DNA from: Pyrus communis
Lineage: Eukaryota > Streptophyta > Magnoliopsida > Rosales > Rosaceae
DNA length: 64,000 nt
Direction of reading: 5' to 3'
Assembly: GCF_963583255.1 (NCBI RefSeq)
Contig: NC_084816.1
Coordinates: 18,277,100-18,341,099 of the forward strand
In this document: piece after piece, positions 11,642 to 22,257 of the stretch
How positions within the stretch are numbered: position 1 is the stretch's first letter
How the letters are laid out: each line of letters opens with the position of its first letter
The notes under the pieces: model-generated
The model's input: the letters and a program-made list of their open reading frames with translations, nothing else
Database searches by the model: none
What the model was told of the DNA's origin: nothing
Translations under genes and position numbers: made by a program

Positions 11642-12068
11642 TGACATGAAGTTAAGACATAGGCTTTTGTTTGGGCCTTGTTAAGACATAGGCTTTTGTT
11701 TGTTTGGTTTTACTAGAATTAACGAGTTGTCTTGGGGGGTGTGGTCAGTGGTAACACCAGAAAGTTGTAAGAAATGAAAGGACTAGGAAATCCAATGTCG
11801 CCAATATGGTGGTGGAACTTCTCCAATATGCAGTTTCAGCGGAATTTCCTGTCAAGTAATTTAGGAGCAATTCACCAAGTGATCAAATTCCGAATTAGGG
11901 GTTGGGAGTAACGCCGAAGTTTCCTGTGGTTCCGTTTGTGAGTTTTGGATCAAATCATGTGCATGATGCAGGTGCTTCTCCGGCAACAATCCTACTGCCA
12001 TCAATTCCTTATCCACCTCTCCTTCTTCTGTCTCTGTCAGTCTGCAACTCTTTCTCTCCTCGGAAAAA
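11642..12068. other. 5' flank of the tandem-exon gene
   Basis: Contains the probable promoter and 5' UTR of the next gene. I do not see a clear TATA box; overlapping short ORFs at 11861-12130 are shadows of exon 1. Confidence 0.4.
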
Positions 12069-15000
12069 ATGGCGGGAACCATGTTAAGTCGTCCACGACC
12101 GCAACCTCCGCCAGCCATGGCGCGCAGCAAATCGCTGTGCCTTCAACAGTCCCAATCTCTCCAGGAATCACGTTCGAGGTTCAGGTCCTTCCCGTACAAA
12201 TCAGGTTCGTTTCTCTTCAGTCGTAGAGCAAGGAGAACATGAGCCTGATAGAAAAGACAAACGTCGTCGAAAACATTCTCATTCATTTCAAAATATAGCA
12301 GAAATTTCGAATCATATTTCGCTTTTGTTTACATAGTAATTAGGCTGCTTAAGCCAAGTTTTGCATCTGATCTTAACTATTCATTGCTTAATCCATATGT
12401 GGTGCATTTTACAAAAGAACTAGTGAATTTTACCTAATATGGCCACGTTTGTGCCTAAGGTTGGATTGTATTTGACAACTCGCTGGATTGAAGGTATGTT
12501 GAAGGAAGAAATGGATTTCAATTTCCAAATTTTGTCCAAGTTGAGAGTACAAGATGGATTAGTACTGAAGAAAACTTATCCTTTACAATCCTACCAGTTT
12601 GTCGGGATTGGAAAGGATAAGTATCATTCACGACTAATTCATTTAATTCTTTTAGCTTGGACAGAATTTGGAAGTTGGCATTCATTTCTGCAGGGTTACA
12701 TTACGGGTTGACCTTAAGCCCTTGTTTAACTGCCTTGGTTATGGACGACTGTTTTGCTGTTCAAATATGACATACCTAATTAGGATTAAGCGTTCAGTTA
12801 GAAATTCACAATAGGCCGCAGAATGCTAAGCAGATGACCCAAGAGTGATCATTTTTGGTACTTAAGAGTTTGATATTATACTTTATGAAGGAGAGCTTAG
12901 AGAAGGTTATCACATAATTAGAGTGCGATGTTGAGAAAGCTTTTTGGCGGCACTTGGAAGGATAGAATAAGACATGGGATTTTCTTAACAAGAGGGAAAT
13001 ATTTCCAATTGAGATGGTTTAGTCATAGACAGTTAGGGATGCTCTGGTAAGTAAAGAGTGATCTGATAAAGGGGAATGCCTAAAATAACATGGGAAGGGT
13101 TGTGAAAATGAATATGATCACAACAATTGACGAAAAGCATAGCCTAAGATAAGACTGATGGAGGAAAAGGTTCAATGTAGCCAACGCTAACTAGTCAGCA
13201 TTAAGGCTGAGTTGAGCTGCGTTTGGCATGTGTACTTGAAAAAAGAGAACTTCTGAGAAACTTGTATAGTTGCTATCAAAAGTCATCTATGTATTTTCAG
13301 ATTAGAGGGCTTACTTTTTCTCCACCCACCCTCCTGAATATTGTAGGAGAAGTTGCAGATTACAGTCCAGATTGTAGAAAGGCTGCATTGCAAGCTTTGA
13401 TGAAATGTGAGTTTCCTCGAATCAAGATAAGAATAAGGGTGTTTTTCTCTTTATTGAGATGCTAGGTACGTATAGGATTTTGAGTCACTGTTTGGTTGTG
13501 CAGGGTTCGATAGTTTGAACATGGAGGAGAACCCCAGCAGGTTGCCTTTGCTCGGAAAAGGTTACGGTGATGACAACAGCACCTATTACAAGGAACACAA
13601 CCTGACAACGGTAATTTTAAAAACTCATAATCTTGATGAAATAATTTTGTTTTGTACATATCTTGCCATAATTTTGTAATTAACTGCACACACCTATGAT
13701 TTCAGGGATCCGATGATTACAACCCCAGTGAGTCGCTTTTAACTAGTGATAGCCCACATGCTTACACTGACTACGACGAGCGTGGCAATGTGGCAACGGT
13801 AGTGGAAAAATCTCATAACTGTATCTAGACCTTCTTTTTCATGTTTTCCTGCACATTGAAATAGTTTCTTGCACAGTCTAATCCAAGCGAGTCTCCTTTA
13901 CCTTGCATTAGTCCTCGTGCTGATGCTGACTATGACAAGCCAGACAATGTGGCAGGGATAGTTGAAAATCTTATAACCATAATTGAACCAATTTTTTTAT
14001 GGGAACTTTAATGAAAAGCTCCCGATATTGTTCACTCTAATGAAAAATCACATTTTTACTCTAAAATGTCAATCCTGGTACTATTCACTTACAATACCTT
14101 TTTGTCTTTTTCGTTAAAACTCAAAGTTTTCAAGTCCTTTTCATTAGTTTTCCTTTTTTTTATTGACATATTTTCTTGCAAGATCTGTATAGTTTTAGCT
14201 GTACCAATTGACAATTTCAGGGCTCTGATGATTCCAACCGCAGTGAGTCGCTTTTACCTAGCGATAGTTCACATGCTACTACGAACTATGGGGAGCAGGG
14301 CAATGTGGCAAATGTAGTGGTAAAAACTCATAACCATAACCATGACTAGACCGTCTTCAATCTTCATATTGTCGTGCACATTGAACTTATTTACAAGTAG
14401 CAGGGATAGTGGTATAATCTCATAACCATAATTAAACATATTTTTTACTTTGACATATTGCAAGGTCGGTATAATTTTGGTTGAACTTTTAACAATCTCA
14501 GGGCTCTGATGATTCCAACCTCAGCGCGTCACTTTTACCAAGCGTTAATCCTCAGGCTAACACGGACTTTGGCGAACCAGGCAATCAAACAACGACAGTG
14601 GTAAAAACTCAAACTATAATTAATCATTTTTTCTCACTCGTCCTGTGAGATAATTAGTTTTATCTTTTATTAAGCGTACAAATAGTTGAAGGGCTTCTCA
14701 CAGATCATATTTGCAGGGCCCTTCTAGTTCAAGCGTTGTGGTTAACATTGGAGTTGAAAATAATGACTTTGACCAACCACGTCATGGAACAAGAGTAATG
14801 CTCAAAACTCACTACGATATTAAACCAGCGTCGTTTAATCTTTTGAGAGGTTTATTTGGCGATTTAATAACTTACTATAACTTCCTCGTAGGTTACCAGA
14901 TTCCAGTGGATCTTTATGCTCCATGGTCTCAGCCTAGAAATGTTGTCAGCTTATTTTGATCAGTTATCCTCCCCAAATAATTCTCATTATGCACTGGTTA

Positions 15001-15266
15001 GTTTGCTGTTAGCCATTGCAGCTGTGCTTACTTGCATCTTGGAGCTCATTCACAATGGTCTGAAGGAAGGAGTTGAATCTACCAACTGCACGGTTTTCGG
15101 TACTTTGCCTGATATTTTTGGTTTGGGTCTTTCCCTTATCCAATGTATTTGCTCAGCAGTGCAGTATCATTTCCTCCATCGGCATGAAAATAATCCTATG
15201 AAACTATCCCCTGTGCCTCTCTTCTTTTTCTGCTGTTTGGTGGTTTTGAAATTGAAAATGAACTAG
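12069..15266 (+). CDS. Unrecognised protein with Ser/Asp-rich tandem-exon repeats and a hydrophobic C-terminal domain
   Basis: Model: exons 12069-12204, 13347-13406, 13504-13610, 13706-13798, 13877-13960, 14221-14319, 14502-14600, 14717-14794 and 14892-15266, giving 376 residues if all are used. From exon 3 onward every junction is phase 0. The N-terminus is basic and Pro/Gln/Ser-rich. Exons 2-3 encode EVADYSPDCRKAALQALMKW and ENPSRLPLLGKGYGDD. Exons 4-7 are diverged copies of one ~33-codon exon (GSDDSN.SESLLPS...). The last exon encodes ~124 residues with two or three likely membrane segments (LVSLLLAIAAVLTCILELI; GLGLSLIQCICSAVQYHFL; VPLFFFCCLVVL). Exon 5 lacks a good donor (GTTGAA) and may be skipped without frame change. 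I do not recognise the family and assign no function. Exons 1 and 5 are the least certain. Confidence 0.65.
13003..13225 (+). pseudogene. Decayed LINE reverse-transcriptase 3' fragment in intron 1
   Basis: Translation with stops and gaps gives pieces resembling the C-terminal tail of plant LINE polyproteins: LRWFSH, KSDLIKGN, MGRVVKMNM, TTID and WRKRFNVAN in the expected order. It ends near AAGGCTGAGTTGAG, similar to LINE 3' ends. It lies within the first intron of the tandem-exon gene and is clearly non-functional. Confidence 0.6.
13706..14794 (+). repeat. Tandem array of duplicated exon-intron units
   Basis: Copies of a ~171-181-bp unit (99-bp phase-0 exon plus ~75-80-bp intron): A 13706-13798, B 13877-13960, C 14221-14319, a ghost D near 14370-14412 that keeps GTGCACATTGAA and CAGGGATAGTG but has lost most of the exon, and E 14502-14600. 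Exon F (14717-14794) is a more diverged relative. Introns share GTAAAAACTCATAACCATAA. The B-to-C distance (344 bp) returns to 181 bp when the MITE at 14001 and its 9-bp duplication are removed. Confidence 0.8.
14001..14154 (+). mobile_element. 154-bp MITE (family with TTTAACGAAAA ends), copy 1
   Basis: Inverted ends GGGAACTTTAATGAAAA / TTTTCATTAGTTTTCC enclose a body with CACATTTTTACTCTAAAA and TGGTACTATTCACTT. Possible 9-bp target duplication TTTTTTTAT at 13992-14000 and 14155-14163, although that sequence is low-complexity. It sits in an intron of the tandem-exon gene. The same family recurs near 19250, 44020, 44175 and 46797. Confidence 0.75.
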
Positions 15267-16635
15267 AGCTACACTGTCATTCGGAATGCAAACGTGGTGA
15301 CAGTAGACAATATGACTCATTGATTGTGTGCCCGTCTCATTATTCGTTTGTCGCACCATTTATCTATTAGAAGTCAAGTGCCAACGATTAGATTTCGATC
15401 TTGCAGATGAACTTGTAACCACTCAATGAATATATATACATATATATACATGCCTAAAATATGTATGCATGCATAATGTTTTAACAGTTTATCTTGTTTG
15501 TTCTCCGGCTGGATCCATGCTTCAGTGGGCTTCACTTTTATGGTGTTTATATGTTCTGGTGCGTTCATCTTCTTTTCTTTTAGGCTTTTTGGTGTTTGTT
15601 GGTTTGGCTTTCAGCTCTTACTTAATCTATCCTGTTTGTATAACGTGATGTCGTTTCAGCTTTTTAATGAATGCTGAACCTCACAGGCACATTGTTTAAA
15701 ACTAGGGAACCCGGAAGTTGGGGTCTCTCTGGTTTTATGAAACGAGGACTGAGCCGATGGAGGACAGATTTGCAACGTTGCCTTTCGATCCCGGTATCGG
15801 CAAATATGCAGATTGCTTTGAAATCATTTAACCTGGGAAAACATCTTGTGTGTTCTTGGAGTGCTTTTACGTTTTCAACATCCAAACAATACTAGCTTGT
15901 AAGTGAAAGGTCTTATGTTCGAATCTCGTGTATGGCAAATTCGATACCAAATTAGGCTACCCAATATGTGGCTTAACCGAACTCCCCCTCCTTTGAGTGT
16001 AAAAATATTGATGTACTCAAAGAACAGTACCAGCTTGTAACGTCCAAAAGTAGTTCCTCTAGCAATTGATTGGGTTGGGGGAGGAGAATTTGAACCAAAA
16101 AAAGGAGACAACCTTTCTAACCCAGAAAGTAATAGGTTGTCTCTACGGGAAGTAATTTATGTGTACACCAACCGCACACGGGAGGGGGAAACAAGGTGAG
16201 AGAAACCCTAGGAATTCCGGGTTTTCCGTATTTTCGATATTTTTGGTTTTCTACGTAGCTTCAACCAAGTTTTGTTATTGTTGATTATCACTTTTTTTTT
16301 TTCTCACTAAACTCATAATCCAATTATGCCTAGAAGTATCTAGCAATCAGTATTGAGTTGAAGTAGTATTTTTATTTACTTGTAACTAAGAGGTTTTATG
16401 TTCGGCTTACATGAATAACAAAGACGTATTGTATTTGTGTTAAGTTCAATATCAATTATTAAAACAGATTGTGCTTTTAAACTAAAAATATAAATAAAGA
16501 GACCACGTCGTTATAGCTAACTTATTAAATACATTAGATTTGAGCATTAGGATATTTAGCTCTATTTTTAAGTGATTTTCACACATTTTTCACATATTTT
16601 TAACATTTTATGAAGTTACTTTCGGGACTAAACTT
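15267..16635. other. Downstream flank of the tandem-exon gene
   Basis: The first few hundred bases are probably 3' UTR. A short TATATACATATATATACATG run lies near 15430. ORFs at 15664-15895 on both strands have no domain I recognise. The rest is AT-rich, with a decayed SINE-like fragment near 16380 (TGTAACTAAGAGGTTTTATG). Confidence 0.4.
15893..16025 (+). mobile_element. tRNA-derived SINE, copy 3 (5'-truncated)
   Basis: Begins AGCTTGTAAGTGAAAGGTC, holds the B-box-like ATGTTCGAATCTCG and the body ...ACCAAATTAGGCTACC...GTGTAAAAATATTGATGTAC seen in copy 1. The head found in the other two copies is missing. AGCTTGTAA occurs again just after the element, a possible target duplication. Confidence 0.75.
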
Positions 16636-16850
16636 TTAAGCCCTGATTTGGGATTGAGGTGATTTTTAAAAAAGTGGGTATGAAACAAAGTTTGGAGGGT
16701 TTTTGGTGTTTGGTAAACTCTCAAAATCAACTTTATTTCAAAGTTTTGAATGGAAAAAAGCTAAAAATGGGAAGCTTCAGAAAGCAGCTTATTTGTGAAA
16801 ACACGTAGCTACAATAATTTTATTAATGAAATTTTCAAATTGTCAACAAT
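16636..16850. mobile_element. One end of a MITE-like element
   Basis: GCCCTGATTTGGGATTGAGGTG followed by TGTTTGGTAAACTC and AAGCAGCTTATTTGTGAAAA resembles the start of the inverted-repeat element at 18845. I find no matching right end nearby, so this is a solitary end or the left boundary of something larger. Confidence 0.4.
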
Positions 16851-17461
16851 GCCCTCCTTTCTCTCTGCCTTCTCTTTCTCGCACGCCCTCCTTTCGCAGA
16901 AGACTCAGAGATTCTCGTGCGCCCTCTTCTCCTTTGTTGCCTGCCGCTACACCTCTTCCTCCTTCTCCTTTCCTCTCTCTCTGTTGGTCTCAACGCCACA
17001 GACACCGTCGTCGCTTTCCTTCCTTCTCTTGCTGTCGCCTTCCCTCATTCCTTTGGTAAGCTTTTCTTGTCTAAAATTTTGTTATTTATTTGTTTGGATT
17101 TTTAAATTTGGGGATGGGGAGAGTGAGAGGGGTGGGAAGAGTGAAGGGATGAGTGTATGGGTGTTGGGATAAAAATTGGGGATGAAGAAAACAATTGGGG
17201 GAAAAGAAATTAGGGTTTGTGGAGGAAACAAGAAAACTTGAAAGAGAAGTAAGAAAAATTGATTACTTCTTTATTCATTTTCCTTGACTGATCTTGATGC
17301 ATGTTAAGCGTGAAAAGTGATAATGCATGTTTGTTCCCTGAATCTTGTTTTGGATTAAAGAGTTATTTTTGTTTTTGGTGGTTGGGGAAAAAGTGGAGGA
17401 AAATTTGGAATTGTTACGATCGGTGTTGGATTTGAGCTTATCGCTTCTTTTCTGATACAAG
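16851..17461. other. Pyrimidine-rich exon-like stretch and flank
   Basis: About 16855-17055 is CT-rich, like a 5' UTR, and ends at a good donor (CCTTTG|GTAAGC). It has no convincing coding sequence. It may belong to a transcript with the gene fragments further right, or be a 5' UTR exon separated from OTU2 by the large retrotransposon. Both ideas are speculative. Confidence 0.3.
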
Positions 17462-17550
17462 GTTGAAACCCTCATCCATGCACTTGAGAAAATTGCCAAG
17501 TTGAAGATTCCCCTGCTGATTTGTGCAGATTTGAACTCTGTGCCTCAGAG
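17462..17550 (+). pseudogene. Fragment of a CCR4-type deadenylase gene
   Basis: After AG, the plus strand encodes VETLIHALEKIAKLKI then PLLICADLNSVPQR, closely resembling the exon of plant CCR4 homologues (V.TLLKGLEKIA...IPMLVCGDFNSVPG) that contains the exonuclease-phosphatase DFNSVP motif. Only ~30 codons are preserved; the catalytic-motif phenylalanine is leucine here. No neighbouring CCR4 exons were found, so this is a relic or captured fragment. Confidence 0.6.
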
Positions 17551-18236
17551 GTTAGCCTTCTTCTATTAGTGATGAAGTAACGATGAGTTGAGTTTTGCAT
17601 GTTAATAAAAGTGAGAGGGAGAATAGAAGTGATGCAATGCAGGTACCTTGTGTTTTGTTGTAGAATTTTGTAGAAGGATAAAAAGGTGTATATCAGGTTC
17701 GGGTTATGTGTTGATATCTGCAATTTAGGAGATGTTAGAATCATCCAATAAGCTTGAATTTGTTGGTCTTCTCTGATGAATATTTTGATTTGAGTTTTAT
17801 GGTAGGCATCTTACAATCCCTTTGGTAATTGCAGCGTTTTTGTTCACTTTTGGTGTAGCATAAGGTTAAGCTGTTTAATTGTTTTGTGATTGCTGGTACG
17901 CAGAAGGTTTAGATTAATGGGATATGTATTGGATGTTAGATGTTGCAACTTATCTCACTATGTCGATTAGTCCATGGTGCATGATTGGCTTGGTCATCTT
18001 ACCTTACCCTATTGGCTCTTGGATTTTCAATGGACGGTATACTTCGTTGTGGGTATTCATTTTATGCTTTCATTTTCACTGGCTCTTGGATTTTCACTGG
18101 ACGGTATAATCTTGGTCATCTTACCTTACCCTACTGAGTCTTATGCTTTTATTCATTTTATTTTAATAAAATGAGAATTAGTTTGCCTACTATACCTGTA
18201 TCTTTTCATCCGGGTTACCATTTGTTCTGTTTTCAG
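17551..18236. other. Sequence between two gene fragments
   Basis: AT-rich, with a local duplication near 18000-18135 (GGTCATCTTACCTTACCCTA and TTGGATTTTCA.TGGACGGTAT each occur twice). The last ~60 bases look like a genuine RPL30 intron ending TTCTGTTTTCAG. I see no upstream RPL30 exons. Confidence 0.45.
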
Positions 18237-18439
18237 ACAATGTTGAGCTTGGTACAGCATGTGGAAAGTACTTCCGAGTGTCTTGCCTTAGCATCATTGA
18301 TGCAGGTACTCCATAGTTTTCGTATCATTCTAAACAATTTGTTTGCCGACCAGTGAAAAACTGATTTGGCTAATGTTGTCATTTGGTATTATCTTTAGGT
18401 GATTCGGATGTTATCAAGACGCTACCTGGTGGTCAGTGA
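18237..18439 (+). pseudogene. 3' part of a cytosolic ribosomal protein L30 (eL30) gene
   Basis: Two exons, 18237-18305 and 18399-18439, join across a GT-AG intron to encode [20 protein letters not shown] then DAGDSDVIKTLPGGQ and stop. This matches the C-terminus of plant eL30, intron position included as far as I remember. The retained intron shows it is a genomic copy, not a processed retrocopy. The first ~75 residues of L30 are absent, so no functional protein is possible from this locus alone. Confidence 0.8.
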
Positions 18440-18844
18440 AGGAAAGTAGGATGATACCTCTATGTTAAGTATAGTGTTTTGTTTTGAGACTTGTCAATTG
18501 TTTTCTCCGAATGAAATTCTCGATTTTCTTTGACAATGTTGTGTTGCTAAGTTTCCAAATGCTTAGATTCTACTATATGTGTAAGGTGATCTTCGTTGTG
18601 ACTTGATGCATGGCATCTTGAGTTGTGACTTGATGCATGGCATCTTGAGATTCATTAAAGTTAATTCTGGTACATTAGATATCTCATTCGGGGTTTTTTC
18701 TTCGAACCTTGAATTGAAATGCTTACGCTAAGTAATTAAGCAAAAAATAGCGTAGTATGAAATGCTGGATAACAAGATAGGTTTCAGTTTGGTGTGGGAT
18801 TTTGCTTCTTTAGAAACCATTTTTGTTCATAAGTGTTATTGAAT

Positions 18845-19141
18845 GGCTGGTTTGGTATTGCTGTGTTTTGAAAAAAATAAAGTATATTTAGTAATTCACC
18901 TTTATTTGTTAAGAAAATTAAATTAATGGCACATCTAGTGCTATACCCTTTTTGGTCATTTTACACCGTCATAACTATTTTACATAAAAGTTTACCAAAC
19001 ACTATAATACTGTTTTTTTTTTCAAAAGTACTTTTACAAAAAAGTTTACCAAACACTCTGTTGCTTTATTTCACAATTGCTTATTCTCACAGCACAGTAG
19101 AAACAATTTTTTTTCAAAGCACAGAAATACCAAACCAGCCC
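18845..19141. mobile_element. 297-bp inverted-repeat MITE
   Basis: The left end GGCTGGTTTGGTATTGCTGT and the right end, whose reverse complement is GGGCTGGTTTGGTATTTCTG, form imperfect terminal inverted repeats of ~27 bp. TTTACCAAACACT is repeated inside. No coding capacity. The target duplication is not clear. Confidence 0.7.
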
Positions 19142-19249
19142 TAAATTGTGTCAACAAAAACGATGTGCCACTGGCCTACCCAAAACCAAGAGAAAGCCTA
19201 TGACACGTTCATATCATATTATTACAGGAGTCAGGTGAGTTTCTCTTTG

Positions 19250-19387
19250 AAAACTTTAACGAAAAACTTCTGATACTGTTTATTTTAACGAAAAACTATA
19301 TTTTTACATTAAAAAATCAATCATGATATTATTCATTTTACCCTTATCGTTAAAACTCAAATTTTCAATTTTTTTTCATTAGTTTTC
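19250..19387 (+). mobile_element. MITE (TTTAACGAAAA family), copy 2
   Basis: AAACTTTAACGAAAAACTTC ... CGTTAAAACTCAAATTTTC ... CATTAGTTTTC follows the consensus of the element at 14001 throughout. Confidence 0.7.
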
Positions 19388-19570
19388 TTTTCTTTCATGC
19401 CTCTATGCCATTACTAGATCTGGAAATTTCATTATTGCATTTATTTATCTATCCTTTTCTTATATTTATGCTTTTGGGTTGTTTGATTTCAAGCTGGATT
19501 TGTATTATCACTCTGTTTCAGAATCTGGAAGGTTGGTCTCCCTTTATCAAATAGTGTTGTGATATATTGG

Positions 19571-19627
<57 letters not shown>

Positions 19628-19941
19628 GCATATCTCCTTAAAGAAAATTATATGACCATGGATTTCTTTTATTCGTTTTTGTAGATTTATTTCCTTATTC
19701 TGTTCACTATATTTGTTCCCTTTTTTTTTTCAACCTTTATGTGTTCAATCATGGACTGCTACCAGTAATTGATATTGGTTGGTCATCATCAACTGAGTAT
19801 GTGAAGCTGGGTTTTGTTCAATTCCTCGCCTTCTTTCCGTATTGTCTCGTATTTAAGTTTAGGATTCAGTCTTAACATAAAATTTCGTTCATGTCTCTGT
19901 CGACGTTTAGTTTGAATGGAATCCTAATCTCAAAAGGGTTG
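19388..19941. other. Left flank of the Tat element
   Basis: AT-rich, no gene seen. It contains a dinucleotide run at about 19574-19625 and ends with the target duplication GGTTG (19937-19941). Confidence 0.5.
19574..19625. repeat. (AT)n microsatellite
   Basis: About 50 bases of uninterrupted AT dinucleotides. Confidence 0.95.
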
Positions 19942-20765
19942 TGTAAACACGGAAAATTCCTGAAACAAGAAACAAGAATACGTGTACAAAATATATTTTT
20001 TGTGTTAATGATTTTGGGGTTACAATCTCTTTGTAATTTGATCCTCTGATTCTATCTTCGTAGGGTGTAGGTTTGTGGATGAGCTGTTGATCCAAAGGGT
20101 CGTCGGGGCTTGATCTAGGGATGAACAGTTGATGAACGGATCTCCAAGGGGTTTTGGGCTTGATCTTGAAGACTGGGTGTATGGATTTCTTCAAGGGGCT
20201 TTTGGGCTTGATCTTGAAGGTTGATGGATGAGCGGATCTTCAAGGGCTTTTGGGCTTAATCTTGAAGAACGATTGGATGTGTGGATTTGTTGAGGTTGTT
20301 GATCCAAATGGCCGTTGGGGCTTAATCTTAGGATGAACGGATGATGAATGATGAACACTTCTCTTCAAGGGCCGTCGGGGCTTGATTTTGAAGGAAGATT
20401 TGACGAAGAACGAAGATAGCTTTCTTGGTCCTTCGAGATTTGCTTGAGAGCTTTAGAGTTTCAAGGCTTCAAGGTTTTGGTGTGATGTGAATTCCCTTCT
20501 TTCTTTCTCTTCTTCCTTCTTCATCCTCAAATGAATGCCTTGGCTTCCTATTTATAGAATTCCAAAACTTGATTTTTGGATTTAAATAATCAGATGAAAT
20601 AAATCATTTCTGCCAGGTATTGACACGTGTCCTATTTGATGACTTTTCCAATTTATTTCGATTTTTCGTTGAGTCACACGCTACATGTAAAATTTATGTG
20701 ACACGTGAGTGTTGAAATTTTAATTATTGGTCAACATTCATTTCACCGAAATTTTGATGTCTACA
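19942..20765 (-). repeat. 3' LTR of the Tat element
   Basis: 824 bp, the same length as the other LTR. It contains six copies of a ~28-bp motif of the form TCAAGGGCCGTCGGGGCTTG followed by ATCTTGAAG, and a TATA-like CTATTTATAG. Confidence 0.95.
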
Positions 20766-20779
20766 AATGCCCCCACTTC
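20766..20779 (-). other. Polypurine tract of the Tat element
   Basis: On the minus strand GAAGTGGGGGCATT lies directly against the LTR start TGTAGACATC. This is the expected site for plus-strand DNA priming and confirms the element's orientation. Confidence 0.8.
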
Positions 20780-20837
20780 AAGGCTCGTCGTAGACATGTG
20801 CTTGTCACGTGTAGAAGATGCGTTTTGAAGTTCCTTA

Positions 20838-21330
20838 ATGTAGATGTCAACCCAAGGGCCGTTGAGGCTTGATCTTGAATTGAGCTGGAAATTTCTTCAA
20901 GGGCCATCGAGGCTTGATCTTGAGTTCGACTGGAAGATTTTCTGGTTTCCTCCAATCGTTGATTTTCCACAAGCTTAATCTTGAACTGGGCTGGAAGATT
21001 CTTTTGGTCTCCTCCGAAGGTTTGAACTTACTCCTTTTATCTGGAGTTGAATTTGATTCAAGGGTGGTGAACACTTGATTTTGAATCGGACTTGTGATTT
21101 CTTCAAGGGCCATTGAGGCTTATTCTTGAGTTCGACTGGAAGATTTTCTGGTTTCCTCCAATCGTTGATTTTCCTTTGTGCTACTCTTGAACTGGACTGG
21201 AGGATTCTTTTGGTTTCCTCCAATCGTTGATTTTCCTTTGTGCTACTCTTGAACTGGGCAGCAGAATTCTTTTGGTCTCCCCCGAAGGTCTGAGCTTACT
21301 CCTTTTATCTGTTTCTTTGTTCAATCTCTC
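20838..21330. repeat. Tandem repeats next to the 3' LTR
   Basis: Units built from CAAGGGCC.T.GAGGCTTGAT, GGAAGATTTTCTGGTTTCC, TCCAATCGTTGATTTTCC and TTTGTGCTACTCTTGAACTGG recur three or four times in varied order. The first word is the same motif that is repeated in the LTR. Short minus-strand ORFs here only reflect the repeats. Confidence 0.75.
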
Positions 21331-22250
21331 CAATTCGTATTGAAGAGGGTTAGAGGATAGCTCAGCATATGCAGTTGTTGCTTGTCTCCACATGCTTCAA
21401 TGTATCATTTTCACTTGCCTTACTTGCTCCCCTTTGCAGAAGTGGTCCCTTCTCTGGAAGTGTATCAACCGTTGAAGATGACTACTCGAGAGCAACGCTA
21501 GGTAAGCAACCAGGGAATAGATTCCAGGCAGTCGGTTCCAGATCGGAAGACTGACTCCAAGTGTCGGCTGATTGCTTTCGTTTACTTTGCCATGCGAGTA
21601 ATAACAAGGGCAAAGGAAAAGATAGGGAAAGAGCATGATATGAGATACTTTTGCTTTTGACCTTGATGATATGAGATACCTTTGCTTTTGAAGAAGCGGT
21701 GAATGAATCAGCACATGCTTCAATCTATCGTTTCCTCCTGGGTCATCTGTACTCCAGGCATCTGGTATCATCTTTGGGGCAGAAGAAAAAATTAAGTATT
21801 TCGAAAGGCTTTGTTGGGAGTGCACCCTCAGAGGTGAGGAAGAGTTGGGCATTTTCTTCAGGTATGCCTTGCCATAAGAGATGAAGGTTGACACATATAG
21901 GGATTTCTTAATAGCAAGTGGTGGTACTGTTCTTTTACCCTTGTCGACAAACGTCTCTTCGATATCTGAACGACGCCTCTTCGATTTCTGAACGACGTCT
22001 CTTCGATTTCTGAACGAGCGCCACTTTTGACAAAGTTGCACGCGTTTTCTGAAAAGCAGAGAAAGCGTCGCCGAACTTTGTGCTTGTCGGCTAAAGACGT
22101 GTAGTTGCGATGATGGCCTCCACTTGTTTTCGACTTTGTCAAATATCTTTTGACAAAGTTGAACGCGTTTTCTGAAAAGCCGCGAACGCGTCGCCGAACT
22201 TCACGCAGGAAAATCCGGATTTTTGAATCGGTGGTCGTGTCGCTTGGCTT
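21331..22250. other. Non-coding interior of the Tat element upstream of the antisense unit
   Basis: Includes a short internal duplication at 21950-22200: CTTCGAT.TCTGAACGACG occurs three times, and TTTTGACAAAGTTG.ACGCG plus GCGTCGCCGAACTT twice. Minus-strand ORFs of 214 and 167 codons lie here but show no domain I recognise. Confidence 0.4.
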
Positions 22251-22257
22251 TTTATAG
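22251..22257 (+). promoter_or_regulatory. TATA-like box upstream of the antisense coiled-coil ORF
   Basis: TTTATAG lies 114 bp upstream of the ATG at 22371. With a start ~30 bp downstream the leader would be ~90 nt. This supports an independent plus-strand transcription unit, but only by sequence context. Confidence 0.45.

Noticed and set aside
16795..17172. 125-codon Ser/Leu-rich plus-strand ORF
   Set aside because: Pyrimidine-rich sequence open in three frames at once, more like a 5' UTR than coding DNA.
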